Assembly: GCA_026710825.1 (NCBI GenBank)
Contig: JAPOQH010000076.1
Span: 1-56,334, forward strand
From: Chloroflexota bacterium
GTDB taxonomy: Bacteria; Chloroflexota; Dehalococcoidia; Lucifugimonadales; UBA3495
Direction: 5' to 3'
Length of the DNA: 56,334 bases
Shown here: piece by piece, positions 1 to 10,532 of the stretch
Layout of the letters: every line of letters starts with the position of its first letter
Position numbering within the stretch: position 1 is the stretch's first letter
Notes under the pieces: model-generated
What the model was told of the DNA's origin: nothing
The model's input: only the letters and a program-made list of their open reading frames with translations
Databases searched by the model: none
Made by a program: the position numbers and the translations under genes

Positions 1-2518
<2,518 letters not shown>

Positions 2519-2536
2519 TGCGCGTCCACGAATACC

Positions 2537-2572
2537 GTCATTCCTGCGAACGCAGGCATCCAGGAATCCTGG
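2537..2572. repeat. Palindromic intergenic element after ligA
   Basis: Just after the ligA stop are two small inverted repeats. CCTGC (2543-2547) pairs with GCAGG (2552-2556) around a GAAC loop, and CCAGGA/TCCTGG (2560-2572) forms a perfect palindrome with one central base. The lead-in GTCATTCCTGCG resembles short dispersed repeats known from many genomes. It lies between convergent genes and could help termination, but there is no T-tract. Confidence 0.4.
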
Positions 2573-2682
2573 GCATCGGCCAACATTGATCGCGCCCAGG
2601 CCCTGGATGCCAGGTTCCACCGGTATGGTGATTCAGGTGTCGGACCGCTTCCTCAGGTCTGAACGGTCGCAGTCAACGCGTT

Positions 2683-3117
2683 CTACCGTATCAGCCCGTA
2701 CACCCGCTCCGGTTTCAGCGTAACGATCACCGCGTCCTGCTGCACCATCGCCTGGTCGTATTCCTCCCAGTTGGGATGCTCGTTGTCCCCGCAGGCCATG
2801 AAGGCGTCCCGCAGTTTGACCCGCATCTCCTCGGCATCGGTGTTTTGGTAGTCGGCCAGCGTAACCGTGCCCTCCACCACCGCGAACTGACGCCAGTCCT
2901 CCGCCACCGCCATCACGTTGCAGCGGCCGTTCCGGCGCAGGTTGCGCACCTTGTAGGACGTCCCGCGCACCGTCACAAATATCGGTCCATCGTCGCCTTC
3001 GAACGGAGAGACCCCACAGACCACGATGCTGGTCTGGGCCGACCCGTCCCTGCGGAACGTATTGATCACCCCCCGGTGGTTGCTGGCAAAAAACTGCTTC
3101 ACGTCGCTGAATTCCAT
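2683..3117 (-). CDS. Pyridoxamine 5'-phosphate oxidase-like flavin/F420 protein
   Basis: A 144-residue split-barrel protein of the PPOX superfamily. Members bind FMN or F420 and typically reduce small molecules or act as flavin/heme chaperones. The N-terminus (MEFSDVKQFFASNHRGVINT, then a charged turn) and the later VTVRGTSYKVRNLRRNGRCNV stretch match the TIGR03618-type F420-dependent pattern: first strand, cofactor phosphate-binding K/R residues, short helix. The ATG at 3117 is selected over upstream starts because GGGAGGAATC immediately precedes it. The stop is 20 bases from the YYY-protein stop side of the neighbouring gene, so it may be co-transcribed with the block behind it. The substrate is not predictable from sequence. 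Confidence 0.8.
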   Translation of the reverse strand: MEFSDVKQFFASNHRGVINTFRRDGSAQTSIVVCGVSPFEGDDGPIFVTVRGTSYKVRNLRRNGRCNVMAVAEDWRQFAVVEGTVTLADYQNTDAEEMRVKLRDAFMACGDNEHPNWEEYDQAMVQQDAVIVTLKPERVYGLIR

Positions 3118-3137
3118 GATTCCTCCCTTGATAATTC

Positions 3138-5630
3138 TCAGTTGGCGCCGGCTTGGCCGGCCACTTCGTAAACGGTCACATTGTTCGATTCGAATGCTGG
3201 CTCGAGCCAACCTTCGTCCGCCCACTTTACCATCCGCTCGTCAATATCGTTCCCGTAAGACGATCGCTCCCGTGGTCCAACTACCATCCACCGGACACCG
3301 TAGTGCTGCAATAGACCGCGCGTTTCAACGCTGTCATCGGATGTGAAAATGGACTCCACCTCGGCGCGCCGGCGGGCCAGTTCGGGGTTGATGTCCTCGC
3401 CTCGCCACTGGCGCTCGTGGCCCTCCCAGGACAGCGGCGTGGCGCGTCCCGTCGCGGCCGAGATGCCCCCATGAGCATCGTAGTCGTTCCCAACTGCCTC
3501 CACGATGCGTCCCGGTTCCGCCGAGTCCCGTAGCCAGATTATCGCCTCATATTCCCCCTGCGATGTTTGCCGGAGATGCTCGAGCCCCGACAGCGTGTTG
3601 TCGGCGCGATTTTCTCCGCCCGATGCCCACGCGGTCCGGTCAACTACCGCCGCCGCCGGATAGTACGCGGACGCCATCAGCAGAATCGCAACCACCCCGA
3701 CCCAGGCTACCCTCAACCCGTCCAGCAGCAGCGCTAACTCATCCACCCACGCGTTGCGCAACGGCACCGCCAATATGTAGAACATGCCCACCGCGCCCGC
3801 GATCCCCAGCAGCAGCCAGGCCTGGTAGTAGAACTTGAACACCGTGTTCATCCTGTTGCCGAACTGGTCCGCGATATGGAACAGTTCCGCGCCGCCGAGC
3901 AGGAAGAACCCTACCGCTGCCAACGCCAGCGCGAAAACTATCCAGTGCGCCGGCCGTCGCCCGCTCGCCAGCACCAGGGCACAGTACGTTGCCACGCTGC
4001 CCATCGACAGGATGGGCAAAGCAAGCATCAACCGCCCGATCACCAGGTTGTCCGCCAGGTCAACGTCATCAGGCGAAATCGATACCCTCACCGCGACCGC
4101 GATCAACCACAGCGCGAACACTCCGATGGTCAACGAGCCCGCCAGCAGCGCAATTGGGCGTCTGTTTCCTGTCGGCCATCCGGCATCCAGCGCCGCCCGC
4201 GCTACAAACCCTCCTGAGAGAATCGCCGGCGCTCCCATCACCAACATGAACAACACCGGGCGCGTCGCCGGTCCCGAAACCGGAAGGATCCCCGAAGTCT
4301 GGGTGTCAAACGAAAGGTAGAACGGCAGAAACAGTATGATCCCGGCCGCAGCCAGTGAAACCGTCAGCAGGGCCCCATGCCCCATCGATGTAGTCAACCG
4401 GCCGGTCGTGTTTGAGGCAGGGCCACTGGCCTCCGTCGGCAATGGGCCGTGCATGTTGACCGTCGGCGCGCGGTTTTGCCACGCCAGCCACCGCACTATG
4501 GCCAGCATGCCCAGGATGCACAGGTAAACGGGGAAGTCCCACGCGTTGACGAACGCCAGCGCGCCCAGGGAGAGAGCCAACGCCCCGACCTCCCACGGGC
4601 GGGTCTTCACCCACTGCAGGCTCGGTGGCTCCGTCGCGACCAGCAGGGAAAGCCCCAGGGCCAACGTCAGCGTCAAAAACGGCAACGCGGAGACGTGTGC
4701 GTGCAGGTCCCCCAGCAGGAAGCTGAAGAAGGGAAACTCCGTTATTGTGTAGTCCAGAGACGCGCCGCCGCTTCCCAGCGTGTCTATGACTCGTGTGCCT
4801 CGCCACCACCACCAGAATCCGTCCGGCAGCCAGCCGTCGCCCCCTGCCGGCGGCTCCAGCCCTTTCACGCCTATCCACTCCCAGAGCCAGTCGCCTCCGA
4901 TTCCGCGCACGTACGCGAACTCCAGAACGCCGGAAAGATTCCCCAGCAGCCCAATACATAATGCGGCTGCAACCCCGACCCACAGACCTCGGACCGCGCC
5001 GGCGCCCGCCAGCCTCAGCAGGTTGTACACCAGCCCGAGAACCCCCGCTCCAAACATTGCCGGTATGGTTGCCATCGCCAGGTTGTACCCGACGTCTGAG
5101 GAAACCCCGCTCAGGTTTGTGAGCATCGCGGCCACGTAATGGCCGCCGTAGTAATAGGCGATGCTGTGCCCGGAGAGCCATTGGTCTTCCGGTGGGAATT
5201 GGGCGGAGTTGAGTACCGCGTTCAGAATGCCGAAGTCCATCGGCTTTTCGGTGTGATTGATGCCCGGGACCTCGCTGATCACCAGGGCCCAGAACAGGAA
5301 CAGCCCGATGAACAACCCCTCCGTCACGACTATCACCGACCAGCGGCGGCGCAGGAAATCCACCATCTCGGTCCGATGTCGCCACGCCAGCGACGCAGCC
5401 ACCACCCCCACGGCAACCAACGTCGATCCGATGCCGGCGGCCGAGTTGGGAATCACCCCCAGCGTGCCGCCGACCCACGTGATCCACGCTGCGATCAACA
5501 GCGTCAGCGGGCGCGCCACCGTCCATCCCCGGTCTCCGAGACGACCCAACCCAACCGCCGTTGCAGCAATCGGGAACCCGATCAGGGATAGTGCCCAGAG
5601 GACGATGAGCCAGGCGAGAATGTCCGGCAC
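3138..5630 (-). CDS. YYY-domain (DUF2298) multi-pass membrane protein
   Basis: An 830-residue integral membrane protein with many hydrophobic segments from residue 5 onward and a soluble C-terminal part of about 130 residues. The AYYYGGHY motif near residue 157 is the signature that gives the Chloroflexi/archaeal YYY (DUF2298) family its name. The architecture (polytopic N-terminal part plus outside C-terminal domain) recalls GT-C glycosyltransferases, so a role in transferring sugars or lipids at the membrane is possible but unproven. GTG at 5630 is the first start in the frame. No strong ribosome site is seen, which suggests coupling to ftsY, whose stop is 23 bases upstream. The family strongly supports a Chloroflexota origin for the window. 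Confidence 0.85.
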   Translation of the reverse strand: MPDILAWLIVLWALSLIGFPIAATAVGLGRLGDRGWTVARPLTLLIAAWITWVGGTLGVIPNSAAGIGSTLVAVGVVAASLAWRHRTEMVDFLRRRWSVIVVTEGLFIGLFLFWALVISEVPGINHTEKPMDFGILNAVLNSAQFPPEDQWLSGHSIAYYYGGHYVAAMLTNLSGVSSDVGYNLAMATIPAMFGAGVLGLVYNLLRLAGAGAVRGLWVGVAAALCIGLLGNLSGVLEFAYVRGIGGDWLWEWIGVKGLEPPAGGDGWLPDGFWWWWRGTRVIDTLGSGGASLDYTITEFPFFSFLLGDLHAHVSALPFLTLTLALGLSLLVATEPPSLQWVKTRPWEVGALALSLGALAFVNAWDFPVYLCILGMLAIVRWLAWQNRAPTVNMHGPLPTEASGPASNTTGRLTTSMGHGALLTVSLAAAGIILFLPFYLSFDTQTSGILPVSGPATRPVLFMLVMGAPAILSGGFVARAALDAGWPTGNRRPIALLAGSLTIGVFALWLIAVAVRVSISPDDVDLADNLVIGRLMLALPILSMGSVATYCALVLASGRRPAHWIVFALALAAVGFFLLGGAELFHIADQFGNRMNTVFKFYYQAWLLLGIAGAVGMFYILAVPLRNAWVDELALLLDGLRVAWVGVVAILLMASAYYPAAAVVDRTAWASGGENRADNTLSGLEHLRQTSQGEYEAIIWLRDSAEPGRIVEAVGNDYDAHGGISAATGRATPLSWEGHERQWRGEDINPELARRRAEVESIFTSDDSVETRGLLQHYGVRWMVVGPRERSSYGNDIDERMVKWADEGWLEPAFESNNVTVYEVAGQAGAN

Positions 5631-5653
5631 GGTTGGGGAGCTAGATCAACGGG

Positions 5654-6613
5654 TCAGGCTGCCGGGGCCAGCATGGCATCCACGAACTCACCGGCGTCGA
5701 ACGGCGCGATGTCGCCCAACCCTTCGCCGGTGCCTATGAACAGGATCGGGACGCCCAGTTCCCGCCGGATCGACAGGACGATTCCGCCCCGCGCAGTCCC
5801 GTCCATCTTCGCCAGGAAGATGCCTGTGCAGCCGACGGCATCGGTGAAAGCCCGCGCTTGAGTCAACCCGTTGTGGCCGGTGGTCGCGTCCAGCGTCAGC
5901 AGAACCTGGTGCGGTGCTGCGTCATCGAGACCGCTGATCACTCTGCGCACTTTGCGAAGCTCGTCCATCAGGTTGTTTCTCGTATGCAATCTGCCCGCGG
6001 TGTCCACGATGAGAATATCTGCTCCCCGCGCCCGCGCCGCTTGCCACGCGTCGTAGGTCACTGCTCCGGGGTCGGCTCCGTGCTGGTGGCTGATCACGTC
6101 GACGCCCACCCGCTCGCCGAGAATCTCCAGCTGTTCCTCGGCGGCCGCCCTGAAAGTGTCGGCAGCGCCCAGCACGACCTTCTTGCCCGACGTGGTGAAA
6201 TGATGCGCCAACTTGGCGATGCTGGTGGTCTTGCCCACCCCATTCACGCCACATACCAGGATTACGTACGGTGTGGCCAGGCTCTCATCGTCCGCCCAGG
6301 CGTCGGCATCACTTTCGGCGGCCAACTCCCCCGCCAGCAACTCCTTGAGACGCTGAAAGGCCTGTTCGCCGTCCGCAACTCGACCAGCCCGTACGTCCGA
6401 TCGCAGCTCGTCCAGCACGTTCATGGTGGTTTCGACGCTCACGTCCGCCGATATCAGTATCTCCTCGAGCTCGTCCCAGATCGCGTCGTCCAGTTGGGCG
6501 GACGCGAAGAGCCCACGGATTCGGCCAAACCAGCCATCCCGGCTGCGCTTGACGCCAGCGTCGGTTTGCTCCCGGTTGACCTGTTCGCGGTTGCGCTTGA
6601 ATATGGAAAACAT
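5654..6613 (-). CDS. ftsY: Signal recognition particle receptor FtsY
   Basis: The GTPase receptor that docks SRP-ribosome complexes at the membrane for co-translational insertion of proteins. The 319-residue protein has the N-domain helices, G1 P-loop GVNGVGKTT, the DTFRAAA motif, G3 DTAGR, the LDATTGHNG motif (usually LDATTGQN) and the [10 protein letters not shown] region near the C-terminus. The acidic A-domain is very short, so this is a minimal FtsY. ATG 6613 (MFSIFKR) is the typical start for the family. It lies between rnc and the YYY-protein gene. The rnc-ftsY neighbourhood is common in bacteria, though smc, often found between them, is absent here. Confidence 0.95.
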   Translation of the reverse strand: MFSIFKRNREQVNREQTDAGVKRSRDGWFGRIRGLFASAQLDDAIWDELEEILISADVSVETTMNVLDELRSDVRAGRVADGEQAFQRLKELLAGELAAESDADAWADDESLATPYVILVCGVNGVGKTTSIAKLAHHFTTSGKKVVLGAADTFRAAAEEQLEILGERVGVDVISHQHGADPGAVTYDAWQAARARGADILIVDTAGRLHTRNNLMDELRKVRRVISGLDDAAPHQVLLTLDATTGHNGLTQARAFTDAVGCTGIFLAKMDGTARGGIVLSIRRELGVPILFIGTGEGLGDIAPFDAGEFVDAMLAPAA

Positions 6614-6679
6614 CGCGTTTGAGGTTATCAGCGCTGTTTCAACGGCGCAAGTTCCCGACACGCCAGCAGCAGTCGGCGT

Positions 6680-7408
6680 TCATCCGGCGGCAGTGCTCAG
6701 CTCGGCAAAAACCGTCAGAGCAGCGCGTGCGGCTGCCGCTTCCGCCGCGTTTTTGTTGCGTCCGGATCCCACCCCAATCGCCTCTCCGTCCGCCACCACC
6801 TCCACGGTGAACTGAGGCTGGTGTGCTGGACCCGATGTGTCAACCACGCGATAAACCGGGGTCGGTCGGCCCTGACCCTGCAGCAACTCCTGTAACTCCG
6901 CCTTGGGGTTGTCGGGCCGCCAGCCCGGTTTGCAGGCAGCTTCGATCTCGGAAGACAACGTTGACAGGACGAAGCTCCTGGCTGCCTGATATCCCGCATC
7001 CAGGTATACGGCGGCGATCAGTGATTCCATCACGTCACCGAGAACGCCATCGCTGTGTTGGTCGCCAGTAGACCGTGCGCCGTGCCCCAGTTGGACATAC
7101 GGCGTTACGCCCAGTTGCTTCGCCGCCGCGGCGAATGCCTGTTGGCTGACCAGGGCGCCCAACCTGCGGGTCAGCCCTCCCTCGTCGCAATCGGGCAGTC
7201 GGTGGTAGAGCTCCTCGCTAACTATCAGCCGTACTACCACGTCCCCCAGGAACTCCAGCCGCTCGTAGGAGTCTGCGTCATCGCCGCTGGTCTCGTTGAC
7301 GTAGGACCGGTGAGTCAGTGCCTGACGCAACAAGCCCCGGTCCCGGAATTCCAGGCCCAGGGCTTGTTCGAGTTCAGCGGCGGGGTGACTCCCGCCGGCG
7401 GGACCCAT
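6680..7408 (-). CDS. rnc: Ribonuclease III
   Basis: Cleaves double-stranded RNA in rRNA and mRNA processing. The catalytic domain carries the signature ERLEFLGD (residues 49-56 from the chosen start) and the second metal-binding segment DVMESLIAAVYLDAG. A C-terminal dsRNA-binding domain starts at the NPKAELQELLQ motif and ends with the basic GSGRNKNAAEAAAARAAL helix. ATG 7408 leaves a normal N-terminus and a 19-base gap after the upstream stop. An alternative ATG at 7447 would overlap the DsbA-like gene by 20 bases. Neither start has a clear ribosome site. Length (242 residues) is normal. Confidence 0.94.
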   Translation of the reverse strand: MGPAGGSHPAAELEQALGLEFRDRGLLRQALTHRSYVNETSGDDADSYERLEFLGDVVVRLIVSEELYHRLPDCDEGGLTRRLGALVSQQAFAAAAKQLGVTPYVQLGHGARSTGDQHSDGVLGDVMESLIAAVYLDAGYQAARSFVLSTLSSEIEAACKPGWRPDNPKAELQELLQGQGRPTPVYRVVDTSGPAHQPQFTVEVVADGEAIGVGSGRNKNAAEAAAARAALTVFAELSTAAG

Positions 7409-7427
7409 TGTTGGAAAGTCCGGGCGA

Positions 7428-8060
7428 TTACGCGCGGACACCTTCATAGGGCCACGGCGGGGACGGTCGCTTGACCTCGCCCACATGCCGGTGGTCGGCC
7501 ATGAATTCCACGAGATTGTCGTAGATCGGGCCGGCTTCTTCGTCGGTCGGTATGAACATCTTGACGAAAGCGGCGTTGTCGTTGGGGAAGACGTAGAGGG
7601 GGACGCCGAAAGCTCCGTGGACTTCAACGGCCTCGGTGTGGCTCTCGCCAATCTCCCGCAGGATGTCCGGGTCCGCCAGATCTTCAGCGAAGCGGCCCAT
7701 ATCGACACCGGAAGCCTCGGCCACGGCGTTGATCGCGGCGGCGTCGGTCAGGTCAATGCGGTCTTCGTGCCGGGCCCTCAACAGGTTGATGAAGAACCGG
7801 TCGAAGATCTCCTCACCCTGGCGTTCGGCCGCGAGGCCTGCGCGCAGTTCGAGCAGGGTGTTGTCCGAGTCGTCCTGTTCCCAGTACTTGAACCCGTCGT
7901 CGTTGTTATTGTCGTGATTTACCTGGACCAGCGAGAACGGCTTGAGTTCCACGTTGATTTCGTGGTCAGTGTTCTCACGTACTTTCGCCCACCACATGGC
8001 AGCGTTGTACACGAAGGGTCAACGGAAATCGTAATAAACCTTGAAATCGGTGTCTGCCAT
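7428..8060 (-). CDS. Candidate selenoprotein: DsbA-family thioredoxin-fold oxidoreductase with in-frame TGA
   Basis: Read with TGA as selenocysteine, this is a 210-residue DsbA/FrnE-like protein. ATG 8060 has an excellent GGAGGTG ribosome site 8 bases upstream. The frame gives MADTDFKVYYDFR, then TGA at 8021-8019 (codon 14), then PFVYNAAMWW and an uninterrupted frame to 7428. The TGA sits exactly where homologous thioredoxin-fold proteins have the first Cys of a CPxx motif after strand 1 (compare the DPLCPWC motif of the mycothiol-dependent nitroreductase Rv2466c type). The cis-Pro loop GVPLYVF and the helical insert are present, and there is no Cys anywhere in the protein. A gene caller would start at GTG 8012, which has no ribosome site and lacks strand 1. 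The alternative is a pseudogene or sequencing error at one base. rnc follows 19 bases downstream. Confidence 0.75.
7974..8015 (-). promoter_or_regulatory. Candidate bacterial SECIS hairpin 3' of the TGA
   Basis: Folding by hand the RNA directly after the TGA codon gives an outer stem CGUGUAC/GUACGUG (7 pairs including two G-U, extendable by two more), an AA/AAA internal loop, and an inner stem CGCUGCC/GGUgGGCG with one bulged G, closed by an AUGU tetraloop. The apical loop begins 21 bases after the TGA, within the usual 16-37 base range for bacterial SECIS elements, and contains GU. A caveat is that the first two loop bases are A and U, whereas a G is usual there. Confidence 0.45.
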
Positions 8061-8120
8061 TGCGGCACCTCCATCGTTTGATAACGCGGTAGTCCGATTG
8101 CTCCCGCGATAGTTGCCCGG

Positions 8121-8126
8121 ATTTTA
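8121..8126 (-). promoter_or_regulatory. Putative -10 box of the DsbA-like/rnc/ftsY block
   Basis: TAAAAT on the minus strand, preceded by TGC (an extended -10 pattern), 61 bases before the ATG at 8060. No matching -35 was recognised. Confidence 0.35.
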
Positions 8127-8257
8127 GCATAGACCTCCGGTCGCGTCATCCGAAGAGCATCCCGTCCCCAACCTCCGCTGGATCGCCGATTTAGCGCCGT
8201 CCGGCGGCATATCGCCCAAGACGCATGATCGAAGCGCGGCCTGGTTATGCGTTGCGA

Positions 8258-8263
8258 TATACT
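8258..8263 (+). promoter_or_regulatory. Putative -10 box of the TPP-decarboxylase genes
   Basis: TATACT lies 33 bases before the ATG at 8296 in otherwise GC-rich intergenic DNA. The -35 region is not consensus-like. Confidence 0.4.
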
Positions 8264-8295
8264 AGGCCCCAACTTATTCCGAGGAGCGCAAGTCT

Positions 8296-8802
8296 ATGCC
8301 TTGGGCGGAAACCATAGTCGACACCCTGAAAAAGTGGGACACGTCGCTGATCGCGTACGTCCCCGACATATCCATTGACAAGGTGACCAGCATCATCGCC
8401 GAGGATCCCTTCTTCCACCTGGTGTCCTGCACCCGGGAGGAGGAGGCCGTCGGTGTCGCCGTCGGCAGCTATGCCGTGGGCCGTAACGCCGCCGTGTTCA
8501 TGCAGTCCAGCGGGTTTGGCAACAGCATCAACGGCATCGCCAGCCTGTGCCTGCCGGCGCGGACGCCTATCCCGATTTTCATGAACCTGCGCGGGCAGGT
8601 CGGCGAATTCAACATCTCCCAGGTCGCCATGGGCCGCAACACCAAGCCCATCCTGGACCTGTTTGGCATCGCCCACTACACCATCGAGACCGAGGACCGG
8701 ATGGATACCCTGCTCGACGGTGTTATGAAACTGTGCTACGCACACCGCAACCCGGTCGCCATCTGTATGACCCCCATGCTCCACGGAGGCAAAATTGCTT
8801 AG
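8296..8802 (+). CDS. Sulfopyruvate decarboxylase-like TPP enzyme, alpha (PYR) subunit
   Basis: This 168-residue protein corresponds to the pyrimidine-binding domain of thiamine-diphosphate decarboxylases split into two subunits, as in ComD of sulfopyruvate decarboxylase; phosphonopyruvate decarboxylase is a related single-chain form. The motif SCTREEEAVGVAVGSYAVG holds the catalytic Glu that activates TPP, followed by MQSSGFGNSIN, both characteristic of the ComD family. GAGGAGCG lies about 8 bases before the ATG. It overlaps the beta subunit by 8 bases, so the two are translationally coupled. The likely reaction is decarboxylation of 3-sulfopyruvate or a similar 2-oxo acid to the aldehyde. 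The exact substrate is inference. Confidence 0.82.
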   Translation: MPWAETIVDTLKKWDTSLIAYVPDISIDKVTSIIAEDPFFHLVSCTREEEAVGVAVGSYAVGRNAAVFMQSSGFGNSINGIASLCLPARTPIPIFMNLRGQVGEFNISQVAMGRNTKPILDLFGIAHYTIETEDRMDTLLDGVMKLCYAHRNPVAICMTPMLHGGKIA

Positions 8803-9352
8803 GTTCGACGCAACCCAACTCGTCCTGCGCCACGCCGGCGATTCCCCCATCGTCGGAAACCTTGGCCCCACTAGCGACGAGCTTTACCACGCCGGTCACC
8901 GCGACCGCAATTTCTACACCTACGGCAACATGGGCCTGTGTTCGTCGATCGCGCTCGGAATGGCGCTGTCCACGGACGACAAGATCATTTCCCTGGACGG
9001 AGATGGGTCGCTCCTCATGAACTTGGGCGCCGTCGCTACCATCGGCCGCGAAATGCCGGAAAATCTGGTGGTGGTGGTCTGGGACAACGAGGCATGGGGC
9101 CAGACCGGCGGCCAGCCCAGCCACACGGCCACCAACACCAACCTCGAAGATGTGGCGAACTCCTGCGGCATCTCGAAGACCACCACGGTCGACGACCTTG
9201 AAACCCTCGAAGAAGCCTTCGGCCGCGCCATGACCGAGCCGGGCCCGTGGTTCATCGTCGCCAAGATCGAAGAGGCCGAGGAGTACATGCCCGTCGCCCC
9301 AGTGGAACCCGAGTTCACCCTCTACCGTTTCCGCAACACTTACATCGATTAG
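8795..9352 (+). CDS. Sulfopyruvate decarboxylase-like TPP enzyme, beta (PP) subunit
   Basis: The pyrophosphate-binding partner of the preceding gene (185 residues, ComE-like). The TPP/Mg motif begins with GDGS (residues 69-72) and closes with WDNE about 28 residues later, then GQTGGQPSHT, typical of the sulfopyruvate/phosphonopyruvate decarboxylase group. The start is TTG 8795, inside the end of the alpha gene, because GGAGG sits 5 bases upstream and no ATG is available before the conserved core. A complete active site forms only between the two subunits. Downstream is a 124-base gap and then a 2-oxoacid dehydrogenase operon that also uses TPP. Confidence 0.82.
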   Translation: MLRFDATQLVLRHAGDSPIVGNLGPTSDELYHAGHRDRNFYTYGNMGLCSSIALGMALSTDDKIISLDGDGSLLMNLGAVATIGREMPENLVVVVWDNEAWGQTGGQPSHTATNTNLEDVANSCGISKTTTVDDLETLEEAFGRAMTEPGPWFIVAKIEEAEEYMPVAPVEPEFTLYRFRNTYID

Positions 9353-9437
9353 TCGCGCATCGGGTTCCCCATCGACTTGGTTTGCCAGCCCTGCCCGGTT
9401 GGTCTATCATTGCGGCAGGCGGCCACGGTCGCCGGCT

Positions 9438-9443
9438 TATACT
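9438..9443 (+). promoter_or_regulatory. Putative -10 box of the 2-oxoacid dehydrogenase operon
   Basis: TATACT, within an AT-rich patch GGCTTATACTTAAAGCC that is itself an imperfect inverted repeat, 33 bases before the E1 alpha start. No clear -35 was found. Confidence 0.35.
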
Positions 9444-9476
9444 TAAAGCCACAGCTATCAGGAGACGATCAGCCCG

Positions 9477-10532
9477 ATGACCCAGGCCAACGTTACCGAT
9501 GCTGAACCCGCCGGTATTGCGACCACCAACGCGTCGATAGAAGCCCAGCTGCCGCAGGAACTTGCCCCCGCCGATCTGGTGGAAGTGTGCCGTCAGATGA
9601 TCCTGGTGCGCACCATGGACGAACGCATCTGGATGATGAACCGCCAGGGCAAGGTACCCATCGCGGCATCGTGCCAGGGGCATGAAGCGGCGCAGTTGGG
9701 ATCGTTGCTGGCCGCCCAGAAGAACGGCGATTGCTTCCTGTTCCCTTACTACCGCGACCTGGCATTGAAAATGGCGGCTGGTTTGACGCCGCGTCAGGTC
9801 ATGCTGTCGTTCATGGGCAAGGAAGGTGAACCGTATTCAGGTGCCCGTCAATTCCCCCTTCAAGGCGCAGACCTGCCCCGGAATATCATCCAGATTTCAA
9901 ACGTGGTGGCCGCCGGATTGACCCAGAGCGTCGGCTACGCGTTGGCTTGCAAGATGATGGGCGACGACACCGTCACCCTCTGCTATTTCGGCGACGGCGC
10001 CTCCAGCCAGGGCGAAACCCACGAGGCTATGAACTTTGCGGCGATCCACAAGTTGCCCGTGGTGTTCATCTGCGAGAACAACAAATACGCCATCTCGACG
10101 CCCCAGGCTTCGCAGATGGTGGTGAGCGACGTGGCCGCCCGGGCCGAGGGCTACGGTTTCCCCGGGTTCGTCATCGACGGCATGGATTTCATGGCATGCT
10201 ACGAGGCCACCCGTGAGGGCATTCAGCACGCAAGGAGCGTCGGCCCGGTGCTGGTCGAGATGAAGGTCGAGCGTTTCATGCCGCACACCACCGATGACGA
10301 CGACCGACGCTATCGGGACCGCGACGCGTTGGAGGAAGCCAGGCAATTCGATCCGGTGGCTGTATTTCCCGCTCAAATGGTTCAGCAGGGCGTCGCAACC
10401 CAGGAGCAGATCGACGAGTTTCGTTCGGATGCCATGCGCCAGGTGAACGACGCCACCGACTTTGCCGACGCGGCGGCTCCACCTGATGCCTCGACCATTT
10501 CCGACCACCTGTATGTTGAGGGAGGCGCCTGA
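9477..10532 (+). CDS. 2-oxoacid dehydrogenase E1 component, alpha subunit
   Basis: The TPP-binding decarboxylase subunit of a pyruvate or branched-chain 2-oxoacid dehydrogenase complex (351 residues). The TPP motif runs from GDGASSQGE (172-180) to ENN at about 200-202, and the preceding PYYRD and RQFPLQG segments match the BCKDH-type alpha subunit rather than the AceE-type single chain. The AGGAGA ribosome site is about 10 bases upstream of the ATG. Its stop overlaps the E1 beta start by one base. The operon is E1 alpha-E1 beta-E2-lipB. No E3 gene is present in the window. Pyruvate versus branched-chain substrate cannot be decided from sequence alone. Confidence 0.92.
   Translation: MTQANVTDAEPAGIATTNASIEAQLPQELAPADLVEVCRQMILVRTMDERIWMMNRQGKVPIAASCQGHEAAQLGSLLAAQKNGDCFLFPYYRDLALKMAAGLTPRQVMLSFMGKEGEPYSGARQFPLQGADLPRNIIQISNVVAAGLTQSVGYALACKMMGDDTVTLCYFGDGASSQGETHEAMNFAAIHKLPVVFICENNKYAISTPQASQMVVSDVAARAEGYGFPGFVIDGMDFMACYEATREGIQHARSVGPVLVEMKVERFMPHTTDDDDRRYRDRDALEEARQFDPVAVFPAQMVQQGVATQEQIDEFRSDAMRQVNDATDFADAAAPPDASTISDHLYVEGGA

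Noticed and set aside
4306..5526. 406-codon minus-strand frame inside the YYY-protein gene
   Set aside because: Another frame of the same DNA. The real frame has the YYY motif and hydrophobic segments, and this one does not.
8012..8012. GTG at 8012 as the start of the DsbA-like gene
   Set aside because: It has no ribosome site and removes the first beta strand and active-site position, while ATG 8060 has a strong site. The TGA between them is better explained as Sec or a single-base disruption.
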